Source: Pseudomonadota bacterium (lineage in GTDB: Bacteria > Pseudomonadota > Gammaproteobacteria > Steroidobacterales > Steroidobacteraceae). From it: a stretch of 35,893 nt of DNA. Shown here piece after piece: positions 1 to 8,459 of this stretch (position 1 is its first letter; each line of letters starts with the position of its first letter). The stretch is from positions 1 to 35,893 of the forward strand of contig JAEYUC010000064.1 of the NCBI GenBank assembly GCA_023433705.1, written 5' to 3'. The notes below the pieces were generated by a model, which saw nothing but the letters and a program-made list of their open reading frames with translations, ran no database searches and was not told where the DNA came from. Position numbers and translations under genes: made by a program.

Positions 1-25
1 TCGACACCCAGGAACCGCCCGAGAA

Positions 26-54
26 TTGACAGTCCGGGTGCCGGTCCGTACATT
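26..54 (+). promoter_or_regulatory. sigma70 promoter of tRNA-Leu
   Basis: A perfect -35 box TTGACA (26-31) is followed after 17 bases by TACATT (49-54), a five-of-six match to the -10 consensus. Transcription would start near 61, about 14 bases before the mature tRNA. This is the best-looking promoter in the window and fits a strongly expressed stable RNA. Confidence 0.8.
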
Positions 55-74
55 GCGCCGCTCTTCGCGACCCC

Positions 75-159
<85 letters not shown>

Positions 160-172
160 GTCGAGGTCGATC

Positions 173-192
173 CGCATTGTTCGATCAATGCG
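173..192. terminator. possible hairpin between tRNA-Leu and the SRPBCC gene
   Basis: A perfect 7-base-pair inverted repeat CGCATTG/CAATGCG (173-179, 186-192) with a 6-base loop lies 13 bases after the tRNA and overlaps the stop codon of the opposing gene (185-187). It could terminate convergent transcription from both sides, but neither side has a T tract, so intrinsic termination is uncertain. Confidence 0.35.
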
Positions 193-1456
193 CTCTGGGA
201 CGACCATCGTCGACGCTCGCCTTCCACGCATCCCACCGCTCCGCGATGCTCTTGATGCGCCCGAGGTCCTCGCGCAGCTCCGAGTGCGCGTCCGACTTCA
301 GGGCCTTGGCGATCGCATGACCCACCGCGCCGGCCGGCGGGGCGTAACTCATGCTCACGTCCACGCGCGTACCTCTTCCCGCGAGCGGCTCGAAACGGAT
401 CACGCCCGAATGCTCCACGCGGGAACCCGGGATGGTTCGCCAGCCGAGCATCTCGTTCGGCTTGTGAACGGTCGTCGTCGAATCGAATTCCATCTTGGAC
501 CCGGCCGGGCCGTTCATGACCCAGTGCGTGCGGCCGCCCGGCTCGCGACGCACCTCTCGCACGTTGCGCATGAAGCTCGGATAGTTCTCCTGCGCCTCGA
601 ACAAGCCGAACACGCGCTCGACCGGCGCGTCGATGTCGATGGTCTCGTGCACGTCGATCATGCTGCCGCCGACGTTGCGCATGATGGGTTTGTTCGTCGC
701 GGTGCGATACAGCAGCGCGCTGCCGAGCAAGCCCCCGAGCACGCCGAGCGCGGAACCGCGCGTCACGCCACGGATCAGCACCGCGCCCATGAATCCCGCC
801 AGCAGCCGCGTGGCGGGCGTCCAGTGTTCCTGCCGCAGGTCCACCTTCCTCCAGTCACCGGCCCGTGAAAGATGCGAGGTCGCGCGCAGCGACGGATCGT
901 CATCGTTCCGTTCGACCAGCATGTCCGAAACGTTCTGCACACCCGGCGTTGACTGGACGGCGCGCACCAGCGACTCGTGCTTGTCCTGCGGAATGTGCCC
1001 GTGCAGCAGCGCCTTGCCTTCGTTCATCGTGATTCCGACGCCGGGCGTTTTTCCGAGCGTGCGTTGCACGGTCTCGCGCACCTGGCGAAGCAGGACCTTG
1101 TCCTGCTCGATCTCGCCACGCAGCACGTCCATCACCTTGTCGGCGTATTTTCGGAGGGTGGAAGTGAAGTCGTCGCGGGTCTCGCGCGTTTCCTCGACCA
1201 CCTGCTCGGCCAGGGACGCGGTCTCGCGTGGTGCGTTGACCGTCGGGATGTGGGCGTCACGTTTCCGCCGCCTGCTCAGCAGATAGCCCGCTCCTGCCAC
1301 GACCGCCGCCGCGCTGGCCACGACGATCGCCACGCCGGCGGTCTTGTCCGCAGATTTCCCCGAGACGATCCGCGAGGACCTGTTGACCAGGCTCGACGCG
1401 CCGTCGGCGAGCGCCGAGATCACGGCCTGTGAGGGAGATCGGTGAAGTGGGTTCAT
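185..1456 (-). CDS. BON and SRPBCC (cyclase/dehydrase-like) domain membrane protein
   Basis: A 423-residue protein of unproven function. Visible parts are a hydrophobic segment at about 40-60 followed by a basic RRRKR stop-transfer, a charged helical linker, a BON-like domain at about 130-185 (pattern xLHGxIPxD...V..TPGVxxV), a second glycine-rich hydrophobic stretch at about 215-245, and a C-terminal SRPBCC/polyketide-cyclase-like domain from about 258 (IDxPVExVFxLF...YPSFM). Such proteins are common near stress genes in proteobacteria and are probably envelope-associated; SRPBCC folds bind hydrophobic ligands. The start at 1456 is chosen because AGGAG lies 8 bases before its ATG; an in-frame start at 1540 would overlap arcA. 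It is co-directional with arcA, 67 bases downstream of it, so it may be the last gene of that operon. Confidence 0.8.
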   Translation of the reverse strand: MNPLHRSPSQAVISALADGASSLVNRSSRIVSGKSADKTAGVAIVVASAAAVVAGAGYLLSRRRKRDAHIPTVNAPRETASLAEQVVEETRETRDDFTSTLRKYADKVMDVLRGEIEQDKVLLRQVRETVQRTLGKTPGVGITMNEGKALLHGHIPQDKHESLVRAVQSTPGVQNVSDMLVERNDDDPSLRATSHLSRAGDWRKVDLRQEHWTPATRLLAGFMGAVLIRGVTRGSALGVLGGLLGSALLYRTATNKPIMRNVGGSMIDVHETIDIDAPVERVFGLFEAQENYPSFMRNVREVRREPGGRTHWVMNGPAGSKMEFDSTTTVHKPNEMLGWRTIPGSRVEHSGVIRFEPLAGRGTRVDVSMSYAPPAGAVGHAIAKALKSDAHSELREDLGRIKSIAERWDAWKASVDDGRPRAH

Positions 1457-1523
1457 CGGGAAATCTCCTGTGCGGGATGCGCCAATTGCAGGTGATTCTG
1501 GCCGGCCGGCTGCCTCCGTGCTG

Positions 1524-2771
1524 TCAGTAGTCCACCGCATCGCGGATCAGCGGACAGGTCATGCAGTGACCGCCGCCCCGGCCCCGGCCCAGCTCCGAGC
1601 CCGAAATCGTCACGACTTCGATGCCTTCCTTGCGTACCAGCGAGTTCGTGAACGTGTTGCGATCGTAGGCATAGACGACGCCCGGCGAGGCGCACACGAG
1701 ATTGGCGCCGCTGTCCCACTGCGTTCTCTCGCGCATGTAGGCATTGCCGCCGGTCTCGACCACGCGCAGCTTCTTGAGCCCGAGCGCCGCGGCGATCACG
1801 TCGACCAGCGGTTTCTTCTCCTCGATCACTTCGTAACCGCGTCCCGCGTCGGCCGGACGCAGCGTGAACGGGTGTACCTGGTTGACGATGTCGGGATGCA
1901 GCAGCACGCAATCGCGATCCGCGAACGTGAACACGGTGTCGAGATGCATCGCGGCGCGCAGCTTGGGCATGGCGGCCACGATGACCTGTGTCACCGCCTT
2001 CTTCTCGAACAGTTTCAGCGCAAGCTGCGTGATGCCCTGGCGGGACGTACGCTCGCTCATGCCGATGAGCAGCGTGCCCTTGCCGATCGGCATGACGTCG
2101 CCGCCCTCGATCGTCGACATGCCCCACTGCTGAGTCGGATCGCCCCACCACACGTTGACCTTGCCCGCGAAGTCGGGATGGAACTTGTAGATGGACGTGG
2201 TGAGGATGGTTTCTTCGTGGCGCGCCGGCCAGAACAGCGGATTCAGCGTCACGCCGCCGTAGATCCAGCAGGTCGTGTCGCGCGTGTACAGCGTGTTCGG
2301 CAGCGGCGGCAGCAGGTATTCGGTGATGCCGAGCGAATCGCGCACCAGCGCCATCGTCCCGCTCGCGCCGGGGAATTCGTGGGTGGATAGTCCGCCGATC
2401 AACGTCTCGGCGAGATCTCGCGGCTGCATCTTGTCGAGGTAGTCGCGCACTTCGTTCACCAGCCCGCCACCCACTTCGTTGACGGTGATCTGGTTGTCGA
2501 GAATCCATTTGCGCGCTTCGGGAATGGCCACCGTCTCCGCGAGAAGGTTGTGCATCTCGACCACCTCGATGCCGCGGTCGCGCATCTTCTGGATGAAATC
2601 GAAGTGGTCGCGTTTGGCGGTCTCGACCCACATCACGTCGTCGAACAGCAAGGCATCACAGTTCGTCGGCGTGAGCCGCTGGTGCGCGCGCCCCGGCGCG
2701 CAGACCATGACCTTGCGCAACTGGCCCACTTCGGAGTGGACGCCGTACGCGGTTGCTGCCTTCTCTGCCAT
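1524..2771 (-). CDS. arcA: arginine deiminase
   Basis: Hydrolyses L-arginine to citrulline and ammonia (EC 3.5.3.6), the first step of the arginine deiminase pathway, in the cytosol. At 415 residues it has family length. Recognisable blocks are the N-terminal VHSEVGxLRKVMVCAPG, the LYTRDTTCWI block, EGGDVM, HLDTVFTFAD, and the C-terminal GGGHCMTCP with the nucleophile at Cys403. GGAGG lies 5 bases before the ATG. It follows the antiporter gene by 15 bases on the same strand, so the two form an arcD-arcA operon. No arcB (ornithine carbamoyltransferase) or arcC (carbamate kinase) is nearby, so ATP gain from citrulline would need genes elsewhere; without them the reaction mainly yields ammonia, useful against acid. 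Confidence 0.95.
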   Translation of the reverse strand: MAEKAATAYGVHSEVGQLRKVMVCAPGRAHQRLTPTNCDALLFDDVMWVETAKRDHFDFIQKMRDRGIEVVEMHNLLAETVAIPEARKWILDNQITVNEVGGGLVNEVRDYLDKMQPRDLAETLIGGLSTHEFPGASGTMALVRDSLGITEYLLPPLPNTLYTRDTTCWIYGGVTLNPLFWPARHEETILTTSIYKFHPDFAGKVNVWWGDPTQQWGMSTIEGGDVMPIGKGTLLIGMSERTSRQGITQLALKLFEKKAVTQVIVAAMPKLRAAMHLDTVFTFADRDCVLLHPDIVNQVHPFTLRPADAGRGYEVIEEKKPLVDVIAAALGLKKLRVVETGGNAYMRERTQWDSGANLVCASPGVVYAYDRNTFTNSLVRKEGIEVVTISGSELGRGRGGGHCMTCPLIRDAVDY

Positions 2772-2786
2772 GATGACCTCCAGGAA

Positions 2787-4217
2787 TCAGATGACGAGGC
2801 CGCCCGTCGCGAGGCCGTAGATGGCGCCCATGAAGCCGGCCACGAGGAGTAGAAAGATCACGAGCTCGAACGGCCGGAAGAGCTTCTTGCCCTGTTCGCG
2901 CCGCGCCCAGAAGTAGAGCAAGGTGCCGGGTGCGTACAGCAGGCAGGACAGCAGCAGGAACTTCATGCCGCCGGCGAAGATCATGAACGTGGTGTAAGCC
3001 GATGCGAGGAACGTGAAGACGAGATCGCGCGTGCGTTGTTCGGGCGCGGTCTCGTAGGTCTCGCCGCGCCGCGCGAGCATGAGGCCGTACAACGCGACCA
3101 GCAGATAGGGAATCAGCGCCATCGCGCTCGTCAGGTTCAGCATCAGCGAGAACGCGTCCTGCGACCAGTAGGTGCTGATGACGATGATCTGCACGATGAT
3201 GTTCGTCAGCCACAGGGCCGCCGCCGGCACCGCGTTGCGATTCTCGGTGGCGAAGAGTTTCGGCATGTCGCGCGTTCTCGCGGCCGTGAACAGCACTTCC
3301 GCGCAGATCAGCGACCATGCCAGGTACGCTCCCAGCACCGAGATCAGCAGGCCCACGCTGACGAATACGCCGCCCCAGGGCCCAACTACCGCCTCGAGCA
3401 CGCCCGCCATCGAAGGCTGGCGCATTCCCGCGATGTCCGGGCCGGATAACACGGCGTATGGCAGCAGGGTCACGAGCACCAGCAGCGCCGTGACGCCGAG
3501 GAACCCGAGGATGGTCGCCGCGCCGACGTCCGCGCGCTTCTTCGCGTAGCGCGAATACACACTCGCGCCCTCGATGCCGATGAACACGAACACCGTGACC
3601 AGCATCGTGTCGCGTACCTGGTCGAACAGGCTTTTCCCGGCCAGTTCCTCTCCACCCCAGAAGTTCGCGCGGAACAGGCCCGCCTTGAAGCTGAAGATCA
3701 GCAGCAGGATGAAGATGAGGATCGGCACGATCTTGGCGATCGTGACGATGGTGTTGAGCGCGGCAGCCTGTTTTATGCCGCGCAGGATCATGAAGTGGAA
3801 CAGCCAGATGCCGACCGACGCGACCAGGATCGCCACGACCGTGTTGCCGTCGCCGAAGACCGGAAAAAATGCGCCGAGCGTCGACTTGATCAGCACCCAG
3901 TACGAGACGTTGCCGATGCAGCTGCCTATCCAGTAGCCGAAGGCCGACAGGAAGCCGGGATAGTCGCCGAAGCCCGCCTTCGCGTAGGCGTACACGCCGG
4001 CGTCAAGGTCCGGCTTGCGCTCGGCTAACAACTGGAACACGCGCGCCAGCATGTACATGCCGGTGCCCGCGATGATCCACGCGATGATGGCGCCGAAGGG
4101 TCCGGTGGCCTGGCCGAAGGTGCGGGGCAGCGAGAAGATTCCCGCACCGACCATCGATCCCACGACCATGCCGGTCAATGCGAGCCGCGAAAGCTTCTGC
4201 GTGTTGTCCGCGCTCAA
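2787..4217 (-). CDS. arcD: arginine/ornithine-type antiporter, APC superfamily
   Basis: A 476-residue inner-membrane transporter with about 12 hydrophobic segments. The N-terminal GMVVGSMVGAGIFSLP matches the first-helix glycine motif of the amino acid/polyamine/organocation superfamily, basic amino acid antiporter group (ArcD/YjdE/LysI). In arginine deiminase systems this transporter exchanges arginine for ornithine; with only arcA present here, arginine/citrulline or arginine/agmatine-type exchange cannot be excluded. GAGG sits 5 bases before the ATG. It is the first gene of the arcD-arcA pair, divergent from the nhaC-like gene across a 172-base gap. The family call is secure and the exact substrate is inferred from context. 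Confidence 0.88.
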   Translation of the reverse strand: MSADNTQKLSRLALTGMVVGSMVGAGIFSLPRTFGQATGPFGAIIAWIIAGTGMYMLARVFQLLAERKPDLDAGVYAYAKAGFGDYPGFLSAFGYWIGSCIGNVSYWVLIKSTLGAFFPVFGDGNTVVAILVASVGIWLFHFMILRGIKQAAALNTIVTIAKIVPILIFILLLIFSFKAGLFRANFWGGEELAGKSLFDQVRDTMLVTVFVFIGIEGASVYSRYAKKRADVGAATILGFLGVTALLVLVTLLPYAVLSGPDIAGMRQPSMAGVLEAVVGPWGGVFVSVGLLISVLGAYLAWSLICAEVLFTAARTRDMPKLFATENRNAVPAAALWLTNIIVQIIVISTYWSQDAFSLMLNLTSAMALIPYLLVALYGLMLARRGETYETAPEQRTRDLVFTFLASAYTTFMIFAGGMKFLLLSCLLYAPGTLLYFWARREQGKKLFRPFELVIFLLLVAGFMGAIYGLATGGLVI

Positions 4218-4389
4218 AGAGCACCTCTACCGAACACTCGGGATCGAAATGCGTTTCGGCGCGACGTTCCGAACGCGATACCGGACTATGTCCGCGTCGG
4301 AATCGATGCCCATTGGGTCTATGTCCCATTGACCGTCGGTCGCGCCATGCCGCGTTCTACAGTCCCGTGACCCAACAGGAGCAAGGCCC
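4218..4389. promoter_or_regulatory. divergent intergenic region between arcD and nhaC
   Basis: This 172-base gap must hold promoters for both directions. I see an imperfect dyad around ATTGGGTCTATGTCCCAT (4313-4330), a TTGACC at 4329-4334 and a TACAGT at 4358-4363. The 23-base separation of the last two is too wide for a normal sigma70 promoter, so no promoter is assigned. AGGAG lies 8 bases before the nhaC start. Confidence 0.4.
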
Positions 4390-5883
4390 ATGGCGGAAAC
4401 ACCGGACCCGACGATGCGCGGCATCAGGGAGCCTAGCTATCTCGATGCGCTGATCCCGCTGGTCACGCTGATCGCGCTGATCTCGGGCGCGGTGTACCTG
4501 TTCGGACTCGACGCGGTCGACGGCCCGATTCCGGTCGCGCTCGTCACGTGCACGATGATCGTCGCGATCATCGCGCTCAAGAACGGGCACAAGTGGGAGG
4601 ACGTCTCGCGCACCGGCAAGATGGCGTTCGAATCGATCGTGACGCCGGTGTTCATCCTGCTCGCGGTCGGCGCGCTGATCGGCACCTGGAACATGTCGGG
4701 CACGATCCCGACGCTGGCGTTCTACGGGATCAAGCTGCTCGAGCCCGGCTACTTCTACGCCGCCTCGCTCGTGGTCTGCGCCGTGATCGCGATGTCGATC
4801 GGCAGCTCCTGGACGACGGCCGGAACGATCGGCGTCGGACTCGTCGGTCTCGCGAGCCTGGTCGGCGTGTCGCCCGCCGTCACGGCCGGCGCCGTGATCT
4901 CGGGCGCCTACGTCGGGGACAAACTATCTCCGCTGTCGGAGACGACGGTGCTCACCTCGCAACTCGCCGAGGTGGATCTCTATACGCATTTGAAGGCGCA
5001 GGCCTGGACCTCCGTGCCTTCGTTCCTGGTCGCGCTCGTGGTGTTCGGAGTGATGGGCCTCTTCACGGAAGTGCCCGCCGGCACCGTGGATACCGACAGC
5101 GAATTGCTGATGCTCGACCAGCTGTTCCGGATCTCCATATGGACGCTGATCCCCCTGGTCCTGCTCATCGTGATGTCGCTGCGCAAGGTGCCCGCCTCGC
5201 TCGCCATCATGATCTCGGCGCTGGTCGCGGGATTCCTGGCGCCGTTGCTGCAGCCCGAAGCAGTCGAACGGTTCATCAACGACGAAACCGTCCGGCCCCC
5301 CGCGACCTACATCAAGGCGATCTGGCTCGCCCTCGGCAGCGGCTTCGAGGCGAATTCGGGAATCCCGGTGCTGGATCGGCTCCTGTCGCGCGGCGGCATG
5401 GACAGCATGCTGAAGACACTGTGGATCATCATCGGCGCGGTCACGTTCGGCACGCTGCTCGACGAGTTCAAACTACTGAAGAAACTCATGGACCCGATCA
5501 TGGCGCGTGCCAGGAGCACCGGCCGACTCGTGGCCTCGCTCATCGCCACCGCGTTCTCGCTCAACATCATCGCGGGCGACCAGTACATCGCGCTCGTGCT
5601 GCCCTCGCGCATGTACCGCGCGGAGTTCAGGAAGCGCGGGCTCGCGCCGCAAAACCTGTCGCGCGCCTGCGCCGACGGCGGCACGGTGACCTCGCCACTC
5701 GTGCCCTGGAACTCCTGCGGCGCGTACATGGCGGCCGTGCTCGGCGTGCCGACGCTCGCCTACCTGCCCTTCGCGATCTTCAACTACGTGAGTCCCCTGT
5801 TCTCGATCCTGTGGGGCATCACCGGCTTCAAGATCCAGCGGATGGACCAAGGCCCGATGGAAACGCGCGAACACGTGGCGTAG
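4390..5883 (+). CDS. nhaC: Na+/H+ antiporter, NhaC family
   Basis: A 497-residue inner-membrane protein with about 11-12 transmembrane segments, the usual size for NhaC antiporters, which export Na+ in exchange for protons. Diagnostic stretches are the polar intramembrane block SIGSSWTTAGTIGVG, the AGAVISGAYVGDKLSPLSET block (both characteristic of the NhaC/ion-transporter superfamily) and a second GDQYIALVLP repeat half near residue 400. The ATG is preceded by CAGGAG at 8 bases. It is divergent from arcD-arcA and is followed after 11 bases by a DUF502 gene, probably co-transcribed. Some NhaC relatives exchange malate/lactate with Na+, so ion specificity is inferred. Confidence 0.88.
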   Translation: MAETPDPTMRGIREPSYLDALIPLVTLIALISGAVYLFGLDAVDGPIPVALVTCTMIVAIIALKNGHKWEDVSRTGKMAFESIVTPVFILLAVGALIGTWNMSGTIPTLAFYGIKLLEPGYFYAASLVVCAVIAMSIGSSWTTAGTIGVGLVGLASLVGVSPAVTAGAVISGAYVGDKLSPLSETTVLTSQLAEVDLYTHLKAQAWTSVPSFLVALVVFGVMGLFTEVPAGTVDTDSELLMLDQLFRISIWTLIPLVLLIVMSLRKVPASLAIMISALVAGFLAPLLQPEAVERFINDETVRPPATYIKAIWLALGSGFEANSGIPVLDRLLSRGGMDSMLKTLWIIIGAVTFGTLLDEFKLLKKLMDPIMARARSTGRLVASLIATAFSLNIIAGDQYIALVLPSRMYRAEFRKRGLAPQNLSRACADGGTVTSPLVPWNSCGAYMAAVLGVPTLAYLPFAIFNYVSPLFSILWGITGFKIQRMDQGPMETREHVA

Positions 5884-5894
5884 ATCGAGCCCCC

Positions 5895-6485
5895 GTGAGA
5901 TCTCTTCGCGCGTTCGTCACCGACGCGATCATCAGCGGACTGCTCGTCGTCGTCCCGCTCTACCTGACCGGCTTGCTGCTGCTCAAGGTCGTGCAATCGC
6001 TTCAGCGAGTGCTCGAGCCCGTCGAGTCGATGCTGCCCGACCTGCCATATGGCGAGTACATCCTCGCCGTCCTCATCCTCCTGCTGCTCGCCTTTCTGGT
6101 CGGTGTCGCGATGCAGACGCAGGCTGGGCAGAGGCTCAACAACCGGTTCCAGGACAAGGTGCTGTCGCGCATTCCCGGCTACACGCTGTTCCGCGGACTC
6201 ACGCGTCAGTTCACCGGCAGCAAGGACGAGAAATCCTGGAAGCCTGTTCTCGCGGAGATCGAAGAAGCGCTGGTGCCGGCCTTCATCATCGAGGAGCTGC
6301 CGGACGGCCGATTCACCGTGTTCGTGCCATCGGTGCCGACGCCGCTCGCGGGGACGGTCTACATCCTGACGCCTGAGCGCGTACACAAGATCGACATTCC
6401 GTTTTCGCAGGCTGCCCTGGTCGTTGCGCGCTGGGGCGCGGGCTCCAGGGACCTGATCGACGCGATGAATCGCGAGCCGCGCTGA
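5895..6485 (+). CDS. DUF502 family inner-membrane protein
   Basis: A 196-residue protein of the DUF502 family, of unknown function. Two transmembrane segments (about residues 10-32 and 55-74) are separated by a short periplasmic loop with PxLPYGEY, then a cytosolic domain carries the family's IPxYxxxRGLTRQFTG block and a C-terminal FVPSVPTPLAGTVYIL stretch. I chose the GTG at 5895 because it begins directly at the conserved RxFVTDAxISGLLVVVPL region; the frame stays open far upstream, but only as an out-of-frame shadow of nhaC. The ribosome site is weak, and with an 11-base gap after nhaC, translational coupling is likely. It may support or regulate the antiporter, but this is inference from position only. 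Confidence 0.8.
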   Translation: MRSLRAFVTDAIISGLLVVVPLYLTGLLLLKVVQSLQRVLEPVESMLPDLPYGEYILAVLILLLLAFLVGVAMQTQAGQRLNNRFQDKVLSRIPGYTLFRGLTRQFTGSKDEKSWKPVLAEIEEALVPAFIIEELPDGRFTVFVPSVPTPLAGTVYILTPERVHKIDIPFSQAALVVARWGAGSRDLIDAMNREPR

Positions 6486-6553
6486 GTGTCCCTGCCCTTT
6501 GAGGCAGTGGCGTTCGCTCCGCCCGTGAGTAAGTTGGGCCAAGGAGGCTCGCC

Positions 6554-7120
6554 ATGGCTACGCACAATGAGGATTGGTCGAAACCCGCCGCGCTCGCGTT
6601 GCCGAAGGGCGGGATTTTCGAGGAGAGCAAGGAGCAGGGACGCTACGGTCCCGTTTATCCGAAGACCCCGGCCTGCTATGGGTTCTCGGTGATCGCAAAG
6701 GTGAAGCCGGGTCGCGAGCAGGCGATTCGCGACTACGGCAAGACCATCGAAGAAGCCGTGAAGGGATCACCGGAAGTCCTGAAACCGCTGCGACTTCACT
6801 ACCTGCGATGGGTGCTGTTCGACGTCGGCTCGGGACTGCACTTCCAGTACCAGGGAATATTCGATACGGACTTCGACAAGTACATCGAAGATGCCGTCGC
6901 GCTGTTCAATTCGACGGGCATCACGACCGTGTTCACCAATCTCGAAGGCTGGCCGGACGACTGGCGAACCAACGTGCCGGCCGTGATCCAGTTCTTCCGC
7001 GATCACCAGTGCCCCAGCTTCCTCGAATACGGCGAATATCCTTACGTGAGCGCCGACGAGGTGAAGAAGGCACTCCAGATCAAGGAAGACTTCTCACGCA
7101 TGCTCGATCACATGCAGTGA
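6554..7120 (+). CDS. unrecognised soluble protein, first gene of the DyP cluster
   Basis: I do not recognise this 188-residue protein. It has no signal peptide or membrane segment and is rich in aromatic residues. The middle part (about residues 42-110: YGFSVIAKVKPGREQAIRDYG ... LHYLRWVLFD ... LHFQYQGIFDTDFDKYI) has the strand-helix-strand pattern of a ferredoxin-like or dimeric alpha/beta-barrel domain, the fold shared by DyP peroxidases, chlorite dismutases and EfeB, so it may be a haem- or substrate-handling partner. An excellent Shine-Dalgarno AAGGAGG lies 7 bases before the ATG. The DyP gene follows after 19 bases. Reality as a gene is very likely; function is unknown. Confidence 0.75.
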   Translation: MATHNEDWSKPAALALPKGGIFEESKEQGRYGPVYPKTPACYGFSVIAKVKPGREQAIRDYGKTIEEAVKGSPEVLKPLRLHYLRWVLFDVGSGLHFQYQGIFDTDFDKYIEDAVALFNSTGITTVFTNLEGWPDDWRTNVPAVIQFFRDHQCPSFLEYGEYPYVSADEVKKALQIKEDFSRMLDHMQ

Positions 7121-7139
7121 TCCGACGCGCGGGTGCGCC

Positions 7140-8459
7140 GTGCTCGACTTCGACGACATCCAGCACCTTCTCCTGACGCGCGCGCCCGCGCTCACGGGGC
7201 GATATGAATTCCTGTCGTTCCGCGACGCGCAAGGCGCACGGAAGTGGTTGTCGGCGATCCTCGACAAGGTCCACTCCGCGGCCGGCGCGCGATCTACCGT
7301 GCAGGACGATCAACGTTGGGTGACGGTCGCATTCACGTGGAATGGCCTGCGCGCGCTCGGTGTGGACGACGCGTCGCTCGCGACTTTTCCCGAAGAGTTC
7401 CGCCAGGGCATGGTCTCGCGCGCGGAAATGCTCGGGGACACCGGGTTGAATGGCCCGGAGCATTGGGTTGGAGGTCTGGCCAGCCCGGATCTGCATGCCA
7501 TCGTCATGCTGTTCGCGCGGGATGACGGGGAGCGCATCCGGTGCGTTTCCGAGCACGCGAAGTTGCTCGGGCAATGCGACGGGGTCGAAATACTTTCGAC
7601 CCTCGACCTCGAAGCCACACCGCCATTCGATTACGCGCACGATCATTTCGGCTACCGCGATCGCCTCTCCCAACCGGTCATCGAGGGCAGCGGCGACGTG
7701 CCGACCCCCGGCTCGGGCGCACCGCTCAAACCCGGCGAGTTCATCCTCGGCTATCCGGACGAGAGCGGCCTCACTCCGCCGTTACCGCAACCCGAGATCC
7801 TCACGCGCAACGGCAGCTACATGGCTTACCGGCGCCTCGAGGAGCACGTCGGAAAATTCCGCGATCTCCTGCGCGAGCAAGGTGGTGAGACGCGCGAGGG
7901 ACAGGAACTGGTAGCGGCCAAACTCATGGGACGCTGGCGCAGCGGCGCGCCGCTGGTGCTCGCGCCCGAGAAGGACGACCGCGCCCTGGGCGCGGACAGC
8001 CAGCGCAACAACGATTTCAACTACGCGAAGGAAGACAAGTTCGGGTACGCCGTGCCGCTCGGTTCGCACATGCGCCGCATGAATCCACGTGACACCGCGT
8101 CGAACATGAATCGGCACCGCATGATCCGCCGGGGTGCGACCTATGGCCCCCATCTTCCCGAAGGCGTTCCCGACGACGGCGCGGAGCGCGGCATCGCCGC
8201 TTTCATCATCTGCGCGAGTCTCGTCCGCCAATACGAGTTCGCGCAGAACGTCTGGGTGAACGACAGGAATTTCCACGAGCTCGAAAACGAGCGCGACCCT
8301 TTTGGAGGCAATCACGACGGCACGCTCGAGTTCAAGATTCCGAAGCGTCCGATTCGCAGGAAGATCACGGGGCTGCCGGCCTTCACGACCGTGCGTGGCG
8401 GAGCCTACTTCTTCCTTCCCGGACTGAAGGCGCTGCGCCACCTCGCCGCGCTTCGATGA
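7140..8459 (+). CDS. DyP-type haem peroxidase family protein
   Basis: A 439-residue protein of the dye-decolourising peroxidase family, which uses haem b and H2O2 to oxidise bulky substrates. The DyP signature appears as GYRDRLSQP (from Gly171): the catalytic Asp174 is kept, but the final glycine of GXXDG is arginine. The proximal haem ligand is probably His310 in GSHMRRMNPRD, and the distal arginine lies in RMIRRGATYG (about 330-331). The C-terminal FFLPGLKALR block is also family-typical. There is no Tat or Sec signal, so it is probably cytosolic unless carried by a partner. The start is GTG with a weak ribosome site. Its last codons overlap the next gene by four bases (ATGA), so the two are translationally coupled. 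Confidence 0.85.
   Translation: MLDFDDIQHLLLTRAPALTGRYEFLSFRDAQGARKWLSAILDKVHSAAGARSTVQDDQRWVTVAFTWNGLRALGVDDASLATFPEEFRQGMVSRAEMLGDTGLNGPEHWVGGLASPDLHAIVMLFARDDGERIRCVSEHAKLLGQCDGVEILSTLDLEATPPFDYAHDHFGYRDRLSQPVIEGSGDVPTPGSGAPLKPGEFILGYPDESGLTPPLPQPEILTRNGSYMAYRRLEEHVGKFRDLLREQGGETREGQELVAAKLMGRWRSGAPLVLAPEKDDRALGADSQRNNDFNYAKEDKFGYAVPLGSHMRRMNPRDTASNMNRHRMIRRGATYGPHLPEGVPDDGAERGIAAFIICASLVRQYEFAQNVWVNDRNFHELENERDPFGGNHDGTLEFKIPKRPIRRKITGLPAFTTVRGGAYFFLPGLKALRHLAALR

Noticed and set aside
4329..4363. TTGACC ... TACAGT as an nhaC promoter
   Set aside because: The 23-base spacing is outside the range used by sigma70.
4548..5894. Long N-terminal extension in frame with the DUF502 gene
   Set aside because: It overlaps nhaC in another frame and encodes Arg-rich noise; the real protein begins at the GTG at 5895.
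6492..6507. Short hairpin CTGCC-CTTTGA-GGCAG after the DUF502 gene
   Set aside because: Only 5 base pairs and no T tract, so too weak to call a terminator.
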